Positions 1 through 8,861 of a stretch of 58,470 nt of DNA are shown here, piece after piece (within the stretch, counting starts at the first letter, position 1; the number at the start of each line of letters is the position of its first letter). The stretch is taken from positions 1 to 58,470 of the forward strand of contig NZ_FPBV01000021.1 of the NCBI RefSeq assembly GCF_900116805.1, in the 5' to 3' direction. Source of the DNA: Paenalicyclobacillus macrosporangiidus. Its GTDB lineage: Bacteria; Bacillota; Bacilli; Alicyclobacillales; Alicyclobacillaceae. The translations under genes and the position numbers were made by a program. The notes below the pieces were generated by a model. That model was not told where the DNA came from. It ran no database searches and saw nothing but the letters and a program-made list of their open reading frames with translations.

Positions 1-536
1 AACCGACAGCGGCCCGGATTGGGCTTGAGTACTGCAACAGGCTGTTCAAGATTGAGCGCGGTTTGAAAGACGAGACACCAGAGGAACGTCGTGCCCAACG
101 GCAGAGGCTGAGCCGACCGGTGCTTGACGAGTTTTTGGCATGGCTTGAGGAGCAGAGCGGACAGGTGGTGCCCAAGAGTGCTTTGGGCAAGGCGGTTTCG
201 TATTGCCTGAACCAGTGGCCGAAGCTGGTGGTGTTCCTGGAGGACGGCCATCTGGAGTTGGATAACAACCGGAGCGAGCGGTCAATCAAGCCGTTTGTAA
301 TTGGTCGCAAGAACTTCCTGTTTGCCAACACCCCACAAGGTGCGAGGGCGAGCGCCATCGCCTACAGCCTAGTGGAGACAGCCAAGGAGAACGGCCTGGA
401 CCCGTATCTGTACCTGGAATATCTGTTTGAGTGGCTGCCCAACATCCGAACGGATGACCGGGCAGCGATGGATGAGCTGCTCCCGTGGTCGGATCGCCTG
501 CCGGAACGAATCCGGAGGCGTAGGAAAAAAGGATAG
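1..536 (+). CDS. IS66-family transposase, C-terminal part (5' end outside window)
   Basis: The frame is open from base 3, so only the last ~177 residues of a protein normally ~500 long are present. The block DNNRSERSIKPFVIGRKN, followed by FANTPQGARASA, is the signature C-terminal part of IS66 transposases, which catalyse cut-and-paste movement; its Glu is the last acidic residue of the DDE triad. The protein ends in a basic RIRRRRKKG tail. A TTG at 63 is only an internal codon, not a start. No right terminal inverted repeat could be fixed, so the element boundary downstream is unknown. Family call is firm; activity cannot be judged from this fragment. Confidence 0.9.
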   Translation, partial: PTAARIGLEYCNRLFKIERGLKDETPEERRAQRQRLSRPVLDEFLAWLEEQSGQVVPKSALGKAVSYCLNQWPKLVVFLEDGHLELDNNRSERSIKPFVIGRKNFLFANTPQGARASAIAYSLVETAKENGLDPYLYLEYLFEWLPNIRTDDRAAMDELLPWSDRLPERIRRRRKKG

Positions 537-547
537 CATGAGAAATC

Positions 548-572
548 GCCCCGCTGGGTTTCCTGGCGGGGC
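548..572 (+). terminator. GC-rich hairpin after the transposase gene
   Basis: GCCCCGC (548-554) and GCGGGGC (566-572) form a perfect 7-bp stem starting 11 bases past the transposase stop. It is followed by TGATTGTTGCTG, which is only moderately T-rich, so it may be a weak terminator or part of the IS end. Confidence 0.3.
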
Positions 573-644
573 TGATTGTTGCTGTGCATGACTGTCGCAC
601 GACGGTTGGAGAAACGCAAGGTGTGAGGAGTTTGACGCTTACAC

Positions 645-893
645 TTGAAGGAACCGCTTCGGGCGGAACTCGCGTTTCACGACTTGGACGAAACGTGGGA
701 ACTCGTCTGCCCAGAGCTGCACATCTCATGCGTCGGGAACGATCCACCCGCCCTGAGAGAAGAGTTTTCCAATGACTTCGATGTGCTGTGGCACGAGTAT
801 GCATGTGCTCAAGATGATGAGTTGACGCCTGGCGGAATCCGACTCAAACGCAAGTTGCATGCGCTCGTAGATTTCATACAGAGCGGAGTGTGA
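645..893 (+). CDS. Small HicB-like putative antitoxin
   Basis: Encodes 82 residues from a TTG; in-frame stops at 624 and 633 rule out any earlier start. The middle (DETWELVCPELHISCVGND, then a run of acidic and aromatic residues) resembles the short beta-sheet fold of HicB-type antitoxins, in which a WxxxCPxL stretch precedes a regularly spaced acidic helix. It lies 7 bases upstream of a HicA-like gene in the same direction, the usual order for a pair of this kind in which the small protein neutralises an RNase. Identity is inferred mostly from the partner and size; no DNA-binding domain is visible. Confidence 0.5.
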   Translation: MKEPLRAELAFHDLDETWELVCPELHISCVGNDPPALREEFSNDFDVLWHEYACAQDDELTPGGIRLKRKLHALVDFIQSGV

Positions 894-900
894 CCCGTCC

Positions 901-1179
901 TTGCAACCGCGGAAGACCAGGGAAATCGAGGCCAGTTTGCAGCGAAAAGGATTTCGAAAGTCGAATCGTGATCACCACTATTTTGTCCTTTATGTGGACG
1001 GCAAGAAAACCTCGGTATTCACGAAAACGAGCCACGGTATGAAGGAGTATGACGGTTTACTGCTTAGAAACATGGCCCGCCAGCTTCGATTAACCATAGA
1101 GCAGTTGTATGAACTCATTGATTGTCCGTTGACGCTCGAGGACTACATAGGCATTTTGAGAGACAGCGGAGAAATCTAG
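901..1179 (+). CDS. HicA-like putative mRNA interferase toxin
   Basis: Encodes 92 residues starting at TTG. The order 'KTREIEASLQRKGF', then 'RDHHYFVL', then a short lysine-rich hairpin (DGKKTSVFTKTSHG) matches HicA proteins, small double-stranded-RNA-binding-like folds that cleave mRNA. The His pair at about residues 26-27 sits where HicA carries its catalytic His. The C-terminal third (LTIEQLYELIDCPLTLEDY) is longer than in minimal HicA and is typical of a sub-group often annotated only as hypothetical. Co-directional with the preceding small gene, 7 bases apart, so probably co-translated. Location beside an IS66 end fits a mobile or accessory module. Confidence 0.6.
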   Translation: MQPRKTREIEASLQRKGFRKSNRDHHYFVLYVDGKKTSVFTKTSHGMKEYDGLLLRNMARQLRLTIEQLYELIDCPLTLEDYIGILRDSGEI

Positions 1180-1590
1180 TAAAGTTTTGGGCGATTGAGT
1201 AACTGAATCCAATACGCAGACCATCACGCCCCAAAATCCTCCATCACATGGAGCGCTTCTTTCAGCTTTTCACCGACACTCCAGTGAATGGTCCCGCCTG
1301 ACGAGATTCGTCACGAGATATCCCATGCTGTTTGTCTGGGGCCTCGACGAATTCTGCGTGCTGGACTGGGACCAATTCCGGTGTGTCCTGACGGATCCGG
1401 GTTCCATCACGGTTTCACGAGAACCACGGGAATTTTTCCGGGTGCGTGGGAGCCACGGTGTCCTCTCTACCCCGATACCTCCAAGTGCATATCCTCGTCG
1501 GGTGCTGGAGGGATAAAAGCCCGGATGCCGATTCAGTTTGGATGAGGATGGAGATGGGATCGGGGAAACGTGTGAGAGATTTTGGCCCGG
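1180..1590. other. Gene-poor gap between toxin-like gene and helicase
   Basis: About 410 bases with no supported gene. A plus-strand frame at 1325-1516 gives a protein-like stretch beginning MLFVWGLDEFCVLDWDQF, but there is no ribosome site and no family match, so it is not called. An inverted repeat GGCCCGG/CCGGGCC (1584-1603) spans the helicase stop codon, but no T-run follows it. Confidence 0.4.
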
Positions 1591-4500
1591 TCAAAGCCGG
1601 GCCGCGATTTGTTCCGCCACCTGGCGGACGAGGGTGGAGTCGAGGCCGCCGTTTGCATCGTCTTCCGTTGTGAACAGGTTGTGGCCGAGTTCGAATCCGT
1701 TTTGGCGATACCAGTCGAGTTTTTTCTCCCAGGCCTGGCGGTAGTCGGGGTTGGCGAGCAAGCCGAGGTGTTCCCAGAGGATGAGGCCGCCGGCGGGATC
1801 GGCGAAGGTGAAATCCGGTAGGACCACGCCCCCGGTCGTGAGCCCCTTGAACGGACGCTCGTATTCGTACGGGAGGTCCATGTGGTGCAGCATGTTCGCG
1901 ATGACGAGCTCGGACTTGCTCCGCACCAGGTGACCGCGCTCTGTGCGGTGGATGAGATGCTCCGCGTACGGGACCGCCGTGTCTGGCTCGCGCACGCCAG
2001 GTGTGAACAGATTGGTGTTGCGGCGGGCGGTTTCGGAGCGTTCGGGACGGGCGAGATCGTACAGCAGGGCGGCGTCCTCGCCTTCGATGAAAAGGACCAA
2101 ACGCCGCCGGGCGCGGGTCAGGGCGGTGTACAAAAGCTCGGTGGACAACAGGCGGGTTGATTTAGGCAAAATCACGAACACGATGTCAAACTCGCTGCCC
2201 TGTGCTTTGTGGACGGTCAGTGCGTATGCCAACTCGAGCGGCGGGGCGTCTTCGTTGAAGTCGCGCGAACGGTACCCGATGGTCACGTTCGGCCGGCCAG
2301 CGAAGAGGATGTTCAGCCACTGTCTGTTCTCTTTGACGGCAATGCCGATTTCGCCGTTGGCCAAATAGATGCCGTTCACGATGCGCCGGTTTTGCGTGTC
2401 CCAGCCGTCGCGTCGTGTGTTGCGAGTCTGGAGGACTTTGTCGTGGACGACGATCTCCTCATCCCCGAGCAGGACGTGGTCTTTGCGGTACCTCCGGGCC
2501 TGGTACAATTCCCGCGCTCGGAAGCGGGCTTGGATCCATCGATTGAGCGCATAAACGCCGTGCGGCTGCATCCGAACTGGGGAGAGAATCTGGAACGACT
2601 CGACGCTGTCGGGCTTGTCGTATGGGATGTACCCGGTGGGTTGTAGGCCAAGCACGCGGTTGAACGTCTCCACGTCGTCCGGCCCGCGAAGTCCGAGGTG
2701 TTCGCACATGGCGTCGAGGAGGCGCGTCTCGAGTTCCTCCGGCGTGGTCCAAAATATCACCTGGAGGTCGTTCAGGCCGTCACCCGTCGCGTGGGAGGAC
2801 AGCCGGCGAAAGATCTCGTCCGCGTCGGCTGGTTGGGGGCCGCGGGTGTACCAGGCCGCCAGCCGCAGGGTGTCTGACGCGGCCCCTGCATTCGCGCGTA
2901 CTTCCACCGTCAGGCGTGCCAACGCCTTGGCCAGGTGTTGCTCTTCATGGGTGGAAGTGGCCATGTGATCGAAGTAAGCAATGAGATCCGCAAACGGACG
3001 TCCGGCACCGATGGGCGGAAGCTGGTTGGGATCGCCGACGAGGAGGACGCGATGGACGTGCGCGAGATCGAGGGCTTTGAAGACCGCGACGAGATCGTCC
3101 AGGGTAAGCATGGAACACTCGTCGATCACGACGGTCTTCTCCCGCCGGTACTGTTCCTTGCCGGTGAACAGTGGCCTCTGGCGCTCGACGTCGTAACGGC
3201 CGAGACTGAGCAGGAACTGCGCGATGGTCTGGGCCTCGCGTCCGGAGGCCTGCTGGAGCTTGACACGGGCTTTGCCGGTCGGGGAGAGAAGGAGAACTCC
3301 ACCTTGACGGATGGCGTCCGACGAGAGCAGGGCGCCGAGGACGGTGGTCTTGCCGGTGCCTGCCATGCCGGAGAGGACGGCGAGCTTCCGCGTCGTGATG
3401 CGCTCGAGGGCTTCCGCCTGCTCCTCAAGTGCCTCCAGCTGGCGGGCGGATAGGTGATCGACGTCAACACCCCGGCGCTTGAGCGTCTCGCGAATGGCGG
3501 CTCTCCAGTCGACGCCGAGGGACGGCAGTTCGGCCTTTGCCCGGGCGATCAGGACCTTGCGCAGATAGGCTTCGTGCGCCTCATATTCCTTCAGTTGGAG
3601 TGCCTGTCTCGGCGGCGCGCCGTCACGAGACGGAGCGTCTACCGTGGTGATGACGCTTTGCCATTCGTCCAGGTGCGCGTTGAGGTAATCCGAGCCGACC
3701 TCGCAGGGCTGTGCCCAGTCCATCCGAGGCAGTCGGGTAAGCGCCTCGCCAGTGGCGAGCAGGGTGTCGCCTTGTTCCGCAGCCTCGCGCAGGACGCGGA
3801 CCAGCCCGGCGCGGACGCGGCGAGCGTCGACCGGAGAGGTGATGGCCGACGGGCTCGGCACAGGATGGCGAAGCGCGATGGAGTTGTCGGGGAGGAGACC
3901 GCGATCAATCACGCCGACCGACACTGCCGGCGAATCGGGGCTGTCCGCATCCAGCTCCGCGATCCGATACGGATTCGCCAACAGCTCGGCGTCGGCAACG
4001 TGGTGACCAAGAAATCGATCCCGCCGGTGCCCATCAAACCACCGCTTGGCCTGTTCTGGAGTGAGGGCAAACCGGGAGAGCAATTCCAGCAGGCGACGGC
4101 GCTCCTCGGGCAGTGATGCCCACGTCGACCGTACCGCGGCGATGTCCGGCTCGTACTCCTTGCGCGGTGGGGCCGCCTGTCCGCGCAGGATGGCATCCAC
4201 CAGGTCCCAGGGGTTGTCGCCAGGTTGAAGCTGGCCGGTCGCCATGAGTTCCAGCGACAACGCTGTGCCAAGCCGAAGGCCGAGCGCCTCCAACGCCGAT
4301 CCCAGCCCGGGGAATGCTCCACGCTCCTGCCACAGTTCTGCGATCCGCTCGTTCACCCATTCTTCGCGCTGGGACCATGGCCCGGGAGCGATGCTGTGCC
4401 GCCGGATGCGTCGGATCGCGTCCAGGCACTTCACGAGCACGTGGAGGGCTGCGTCCGCGTCGGCCAACTCCGCCCCGTACGAAAACGCTCGGTGATAGGC

Positions 4501-5292
4501 GGCGTCGACACTCACCGCGATCTCTCGGAGCAGATCCTGGCGGTGTTGGTCTTCCGCGGGATCGCCCGTCGGTTCGAGGTAGTCGTGATAGGGGAGAACA
4601 AACCCATCCACGCCCTCCGGGCGGATGGAGTGACGGATGACGCGCTCCCACAGGGGATAAGACCGCTCGGGATATGGTGTGTCGTACATGAGGCGATTGC
4701 TGACGGATTCGATGCGCCCCACGCCGACGACGAGGCGTGAGACTTCATCACCGAGGGGGTGTCCGTCCTTCGCGTAAATCAGGACGAGCGACTTCAGAGG
4801 GGTCAGACGCCCGTAAAAGAGGTCATTGAGTGCCATCTGCCGTTCCCGGCCAAAGACCCAAGCGGTTCGGAAAGGCGCTTCCTCGTCGGGAGGCAGCGGG
4901 ATCGGCGACTGGCCGTCGATGGTCGATTGGTTGGATTTCAACATCCACCAGAAGGGCACGGCCAACGTGGCGTAGGGCGGGAGCAGCAATGGTGTTGGGC
5001 GGAGATGTCCGTGCGTTGCGGAAGCCTCCCTCGAGTGGCGATAGGGGTGTTCCATGACGCGGATCCATTCGCGTGGGCTCATAAATCCGGCACCCTCTGC
5101 CGCGCATGGCGGTAACTGTTCCCTCTGCAAGGCGTCCCACGGCCGGCCTGCGACCTGCTCTTCTTCCGCATCTTTTTTACCCTCGCGAATCCGTTCGAGG
5201 AGCGTGCAGTGCGTATTGGCTGCCGGATGTTTACACACGGTGCCGTTCCAGCGGCTGTCGTGCCAAGCGACACGGAGGGTGAGGTGAAACAT
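1591..5292 (-). CDS. RecD-like SF1 helicase with C-terminal nuclease-like domain
   Basis: A 1233-residue protein. The start is taken as the ATG at 5292, preceded by AGAGAGGTG; the upstream in-frame extension does not look protein-like. Helicase motifs are in order: Walker A GMAGTGKTT (~res 642), Walker B VVIDECSM (~720), GDPNQLPPIGAGR (~755), VHKAQGSEF (~1027) and LYTALTRARR (~1052), as in RecD/TraA-type 5'-3' DNA helicases. The C-terminus has a spaced E, then PDF (~1159), then WEHLG (~1170) and WEKKLDWY, resembling a PD-(D/E)xK fold. The first ~35 residues hold a HDSRWNGTVC motif, and ~600 residues of unknown fold separate it from the ATPase. Probably acts in DNA processing or genome defence; it stands alone, without RecB/RecC-like partners. 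Confidence 0.85.
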   Translation of the reverse strand: MFHLTLRVAWHDSRWNGTVCKHPAANTHCTLLERIREGKKDAEEEQVAGRPWDALQREQLPPCAAEGAGFMSPREWIRVMEHPYRHSREASATHGHLRPTPLLLPPYATLAVPFWWMLKSNQSTIDGQSPIPLPPDEEAPFRTAWVFGRERQMALNDLFYGRLTPLKSLVLIYAKDGHPLGDEVSRLVVGVGRIESVSNRLMYDTPYPERSYPLWERVIRHSIRPEGVDGFVLPYHDYLEPTGDPAEDQHRQDLLREIAVSVDAAYHRAFSYGAELADADAALHVLVKCLDAIRRIRRHSIAPGPWSQREEWVNERIAELWQERGAFPGLGSALEALGLRLGTALSLELMATGQLQPGDNPWDLVDAILRGQAAPPRKEYEPDIAAVRSTWASLPEERRRLLELLSRFALTPEQAKRWFDGHRRDRFLGHHVADAELLANPYRIAELDADSPDSPAVSVGVIDRGLLPDNSIALRHPVPSPSAITSPVDARRVRAGLVRVLREAAEQGDTLLATGEALTRLPRMDWAQPCEVGSDYLNAHLDEWQSVITTVDAPSRDGAPPRQALQLKEYEAHEAYLRKVLIARAKAELPSLGVDWRAAIRETLKRRGVDVDHLSARQLEALEEQAEALERITTRKLAVLSGMAGTGKTTVLGALLSSDAIRQGGVLLLSPTGKARVKLQQASGREAQTIAQFLLSLGRYDVERQRPLFTGKEQYRREKTVVIDECSMLTLDDLVAVFKALDLAHVHRVLLVGDPNQLPPIGAGRPFADLIAYFDHMATSTHEEQHLAKALARLTVEVRANAGAASDTLRLAAWYTRGPQPADADEIFRRLSSHATGDGLNDLQVIFWTTPEELETRLLDAMCEHLGLRGPDDVETFNRVLGLQPTGYIPYDKPDSVESFQILSPVRMQPHGVYALNRWIQARFRARELYQARRYRKDHVLLGDEEIVVHDKVLQTRNTRRDGWDTQNRRIVNGIYLANGEIGIAVKENRQWLNILFAGRPNVTIGYRSRDFNEDAPPLELAYALTVHKAQGSEFDIVFVILPKSTRLLSTELLYTALTRARRRLVLFIEGEDAALLYDLARPERSETARRNTNLFTPGVREPDTAVPYAEHLIHRTERGHLVRSKSELVIANMLHHMDLPYEYERPFKGLTTGGVVLPDFTFADPAGGLILWEHLGLLANPDYRQAWEKKLDWYRQNGFELGHNLFTTEDDANGGLDSTLVRQVAEQIAARL

Positions 5293-5518
5293 ACTGTCGG
5301 GATGCACCTCTCTGTGCGAGCCGTGCCGACGAACTGGCGGTGAAAGGGCCAGGAGTCCGTCGGCGGAAGCCTCGGATTGGTAGAGCAATTATATTCCTCA
5401 AGGAAGTTTCTACATGGTGAGGAGAAATCCTGTTTTGGGTGGTAGAGTGGATTTGGCAATGGCGATTCGTAATCTGGATTGTCCCATTCACTGCCAATCG
5501 CGTCAGGAGGCGATTCAC

Positions 5519-6667
5519 TTGAAAATCACCGACGTGAAAGTCTATCCGATTCAGTCAGAATTGGAGCAACCGTTCGCGTTTTCGCAGGGGTGGGTGACCC
5601 ACCGGGGGGCGACCATCGTCCAGGTGCTGACCGATGAGGGGCTGGTCGGTTGGGGCGAGGCCTTGTGCATGGGCCTGCAGTCGCCGGTGATTGCAGCGGC
5701 GACTGTGCGATCGACACTCGGGCCACTGGTCATCGGGGAGGACCCGACGAATGTGGAGGTGCTGTGGCACCGGATGTACAACCATGTGCGCGACTACGGG
5801 CCGAAGGGGGCTGTGGTGGGGGCGATCAGCGCGATCGACATCGCCTTGTGGGACATCACGGCCCAAAGCCTGGGGGTTCCGGTGTACAAGCTGCTGGGCG
5901 GGAAGTTTCGCGACCGGGTCCAGGCGTACGCCACTGGGTTTTACCGGGTGGACATCGGCAGCAAATCGGAGCACGCCAGGCTGGTGGCGGAGGCCGAGCG
6001 GCATCGGGCGAACGGATTTCAGGCGATGAAGGTGAAGGTGGGCTTCGGCGTCCAGGACGACATCACGTTGATGCGAAGCATCCGCCAGGCGGTGGGGGAC
6101 GAGGTCACGTTGATGATGGATGGGAATCATGCGTACGGCGTGATCGACGCGGTGAGGTTAGGACTGGGCGTCGAAGACCTGTCGATCCGCTGGTTTGAAG
6201 AACCGGTTGCGCCGGAGCACGTGGACGGGTACCGTGAGGTGCGCGCGAAGCTGAACATCCCGATTGCGGGTGGAGAGGCGGAGTACACGGTGTACGGTTT
6301 CCGCAATCTCGTGGGCGGCCGCGCGGTGGACGTGGTTCAACCGGACGTCTGTCACGCGGGCGGCTTCACGGCCTGCCGGCACATCGCGGCGCTGGCGCAG
6401 GCGTACGGCGTGCAGGTGAATCCGCACGTGTGGGGATCGTCCATCGGGCAGATGGCTTCGCTGCACTTGATTGCCGCGTTGCCGATTGCCAACCACGCGC
6501 TGACGGCGCCGGAGCCGATCTTCGAGTACGACACGTCGTCGCACCCGTTCCGGACGCAGTTGATTGAGAACCCGATTGAGCAGAAGGATGGTTGGATCAC
6601 GGTCCCCGACACGCCGGGGCTGGGGGTACGAGTGAATTTGGAGGTGCTGGAGCGGTACAGGGTGTAG
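5519..6667 (+). CDS. Mandelate racemase/muconate-lactonizing enzyme family protein
   Basis: Encodes 382 residues from a TTG at 5519, chosen because TCAGGAGG (5503-5510) lies 8 bases upstream; the frame is open earlier but lacks signals. It is an enolase-superfamily enzyme: an N-terminal capping domain, then a barrel carrying KVK (~res 170), metal ligands in MMDGN (~200), FEEP (~227) and AGGE (~251), and HVW (~303). The Lys and His on opposite sides and the Asp/Glu/Glu set are those of the mandelate-racemase subgroup, which abstract a proton alpha to a carboxylate, mostly in sugar-acid dehydratases or racemases. The substrate cannot be assigned. Divergent from the helicase gene and followed by a relic repeat. 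Confidence 0.88.
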   Translation: MKITDVKVYPIQSELEQPFAFSQGWVTHRGATIVQVLTDEGLVGWGEALCMGLQSPVIAAATVRSTLGPLVIGEDPTNVEVLWHRMYNHVRDYGPKGAVVGAISAIDIALWDITAQSLGVPVYKLLGGKFRDRVQAYATGFYRVDIGSKSEHARLVAEAERHRANGFQAMKVKVGFGVQDDITLMRSIRQAVGDEVTLMMDGNHAYGVIDAVRLGLGVEDLSIRWFEEPVAPEHVDGYREVRAKLNIPIAGGEAEYTVYGFRNLVGGRAVDVVQPDVCHAGGFTACRHIAALAQAYGVQVNPHVWGSSIGQMASLHLIAALPIANHALTAPEPIFEYDTSSHPFRTQLIENPIEQKDGWITVPDTPGLGVRVNLEVLERYRV

Positions 6668-6744
6668 GGGAGCGGCGAGGAGAGCGGCGAGGAGAGAATC
6701 GCCGGCAGGGACGCTGGAGCGTCTCGCCTGCGACGGGGTCGGGT

Positions 6745-7022
6745 GCCGCATGTTCTTACTGTCTCGCCCGTTTGGCACACCGAATCCTTGGTGCACCTAA
6801 TCCCCTGCGCTCCAGATGCCGCATTTTCTGACTATCTCGCCCGTTTGGCCCCGGCTAACCCCGCCGTGCCCCTGGGTGTAGGCCGGAATTTCGTACTATC
6901 CGGACCAGTTGGCGCCCCGAACGTGGCGAGTTTGTACGGAAATCCGGCTAAAGTCGGAGTCCTGAGTAACTCGAACCACCCGCGAACACGGGGATGATTC
7001 AGAATTTCTGGGTTACGCGACC
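6745..7022. repeat. Dispersed relic repeat A (IS-end-like)
   Basis: Gene-free DNA sharing a long near-identical block with 8343-8548 in the same orientation. Shared landmarks are CCCCGCCGTGCCCCTGGGTG, TCGTACTATCCGGACCAGTT and GGCGAGTTTGTACGGAAATC. Within this copy, 'CTGTCTCGCCCGTTTGG' near 6760 recurs as 'CTATCTCGCCCGTTTGG' near 6832, so it is itself built of repeated ~22-bp units. No open frame and no transposase are present. It lies between the racemase-family gene and the DUF4349 gene. Confidence 0.75.
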
Positions 7023-7219
7023 CGCGCCCAGCGGGGACGATCTGGCCACCCAGACTACCGATAGGCGTTGCGCGATTACCTCCGTCCTGCCAACGCCCGC
7101 GGCGGCAACCCGTTGCGCCTCCTTGCGCGCCTCCTTGAAGGAAATTGAAATGAAAAACCCCACTTTTACGTCTTATATGTATATTCAACGTACGTGCATC
7201 GAGACGAGGGGGGCTTTTC

Positions 7220-8209
7220 ATGCTCAAAGCAGAAAGAACCTGCTGGGTTCAATCGATTTGGCAACGAACGGGCGTGTTTGTATCCCGTCCCTGGGTGATT
7301 GTCGCGGCCATCGCGGTGCTGGCCGCCGTATCGGCGGTGGTGTTCAACACGAATGCATTCCAAGTGGGGAGGCGGGGATCGGCGTCGTCCGCTGCCGTGT
7401 CTTCCGCTGCCGCGGCTGCCGCCTCAGGTTCTGCCGAGGCTGCGATGCCGAATTCGGGCCAAGCCGGTACGCACGGGCCTGCCGATGGGGCGATACAAGC
7501 AGCCGCAGGGGCGAACGCGGCCAGCAAAACGGCGGCTGCAACGACAACGACGCAAAGAATGGTGATTGAGCAGGCGACCGTCAATATATCCACATCCGAT
7601 GTCAGGCAAGCCGCGGACAAAGTATCCCGGATGGTCGACAGCTATGGCGGATTTGTCGAGTCTTCGCGAGAATCCACGGACAACGGTCAACTTACCGTAT
7701 GGATGACCGTACGCGTCCCTGAAAAGGACTTCACCCAGTTCCTGAACGCCGCAAAGGGGCTGGGGACGGTGACGAACTTTTCCCAGACCGGGCAGGACGT
7801 TACACAACAGTACAACGGACTTCAGCAACAGCTGGAGGAATTGAAAAGCGAAGCCGACGCATACACCCGCCTCTTTAACAAGGCGCAAACCATGAAGGAC
7901 ATGATCGACATTCAACAAGCGCTGGTGCAGGTGAACAGCCAGATCGCGCAGTTGAACGCACAACTGCATGATCTCAACCGTTCCGTGCAACTGGCCACGG
8001 TGAACCTCACATTGACCCCTCCGTCGTTTGCCGGTGCGGCGTCGGGGGATACCCCCGTGACAGAAGCGTTTCTCCAATCATTCCGCGTTCTTAAGAAGTC
8101 CGCGTACGCTCTGGTGACCATTGTGGCATGGCTACTCCCATGGGTGGCATTGGCGGCACTCGCGTTGCTTGGCCGCCGCTGGTGGATGCGCCGGAGACGC
8201 CACCCGTAG
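7220..8209 (+). CDS. DUF4349-domain membrane protein
   Basis: Encodes 329 residues. An ATG follows CGAGGGGGGC. Layout: a membrane anchor at ~20-43, an Ala-rich linker (~50-115), the DUF4349 region (~115-270) beginning VIEQATVNISTSDV with the typical YGGFVESS and VPEKDF motifs, a coiled-coil hairpin around QQYNGLQQQLEELKSEAD, then a second membrane helix (~295-318) and a basic RRWWMRRRRHP end. Proteins of this family are envelope-anchored with an extracytoplasmic helical hairpin and are of unknown function. It is a single gene with relic repeats on both sides. Confidence 0.88.
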   Translation: MLKAERTCWVQSIWQRTGVFVSRPWVIVAAIAVLAAVSAVVFNTNAFQVGRRGSASSAAVSSAAAAAASGSAEAAMPNSGQAGTHGPADGAIQAAAGANAASKTAAATTTTQRMVIEQATVNISTSDVRQAADKVSRMVDSYGGFVESSRESTDNGQLTVWMTVRVPEKDFTQFLNAAKGLGTVTNFSQTGQDVTQQYNGLQQQLEELKSEADAYTRLFNKAQTMKDMIDIQQALVQVNSQIAQLNAQLHDLNRSVQLATVNLTLTPPSFAGAASGDTPVTEAFLQSFRVLKKSAYALVTIVAWLLPWVALAALALLGRRWWMRRRRHP

Positions 8210-8342
8210 GGTCCAACATTGATATGGGTTGAGTCGTGCGTTCACGCCAACCTGTTGGCTGTAGCGAGTGAAAGGAGAGAAGGCGGAGGAGACGATTCGC
8301 CATCGCCGGCCGGTCGCAGGACAGGCCCGCCTATCACAGGTC

Positions 8343-8548
8343 GGGTGCCGCATTTTCGTACTATCTCGCTCGTTTTGCCCCAGCTGACCCCGCCGTGCCC
8401 CTGGGTGCAGGCCAGAATGTCGTACTATCCGGACCAGTTCGCGCCCCGAAGGTGGCGAGTTTGTACGGAAATCCGGGTAAAGTCAGAGTTCTGACCACCT
8501 CGAACCGCCCCCCCGGTGGGAGGTTAGTCAGAATTTCGCGGTCATGTG
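8343..8548. repeat. Dispersed relic repeat B (second copy of A)
   Basis: About 205 bases closely matching 6815-7022 in the same orientation, including TCGTACTATCCGGACCAGTT and GGCGAGTTTGTACGGAAATC. The copies diverge at single bases spread along their length, as old duplicates would. The right end abuts the remnant of an MBL-fold exonuclease gene, suggesting that insertion or a deletion at this repeat removed the rest of that gene. Confidence 0.75.
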
Positions 8549-8591
8549 ACCCTCGTCCACCCGCTTGGGGGAGTCCCCGCTTCACCCCGTA

Positions 8592-8812
8592 CCCACGGGC
8601 TTTTGCTAAAATCAGATGGAAAACGACTTGAGGTGGGCTTCTTCGGTCTGTCGGTGCACGCGGACAGGCGCAAGCTGGTGCAAACGGTGGCGGACTTGCG
8701 CCCACAGCGGGTGCTGCTCGTGTACGGCGACGGGGAGGCGAAGGATGCGCTCGGAAACCAAGGAGAGGTTCCAGGAGCGGACCGGGTGGTCGTTGTGAGA
8801 GGCGGGAGCCTG
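8592..8812 (+). pseudogene. C-terminal remnant of an MBL-fold (CPSF/RNase J-like) exonuclease
   Basis: In one frame the DNA encodes KSDGKRLEVGFFGLSVHADR, then KLVQTVADLRPQRVLLVYGD and GEAKDAL. This is the 'SxHAD ... LRPxxVxLVHGD' signature at the C-terminus of metallo-beta-lactamase-fold RNA exonucleases, where the His belongs to the metal site. The remaining ~400 residues of such an enzyme, including the HxHxDH motif, are absent: upstream DNA is relic repeat B. The frame runs on without a stop into the SWIM gene. I read it as a truncated, non-functional tail. Confidence 0.55.
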
Positions 8813-8861
8813 TCGGGGCAGAGCCCGTCGGCGAGCCACATGACGAGAGGAGGTCATCTAC

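Noticed and set aside
1584-1603. GGCCCGG/CCGGGCC hairpin at the helicase stop as a terminator
   Set aside because: It overlaps the stop codon and has no T-run on the minus strand.
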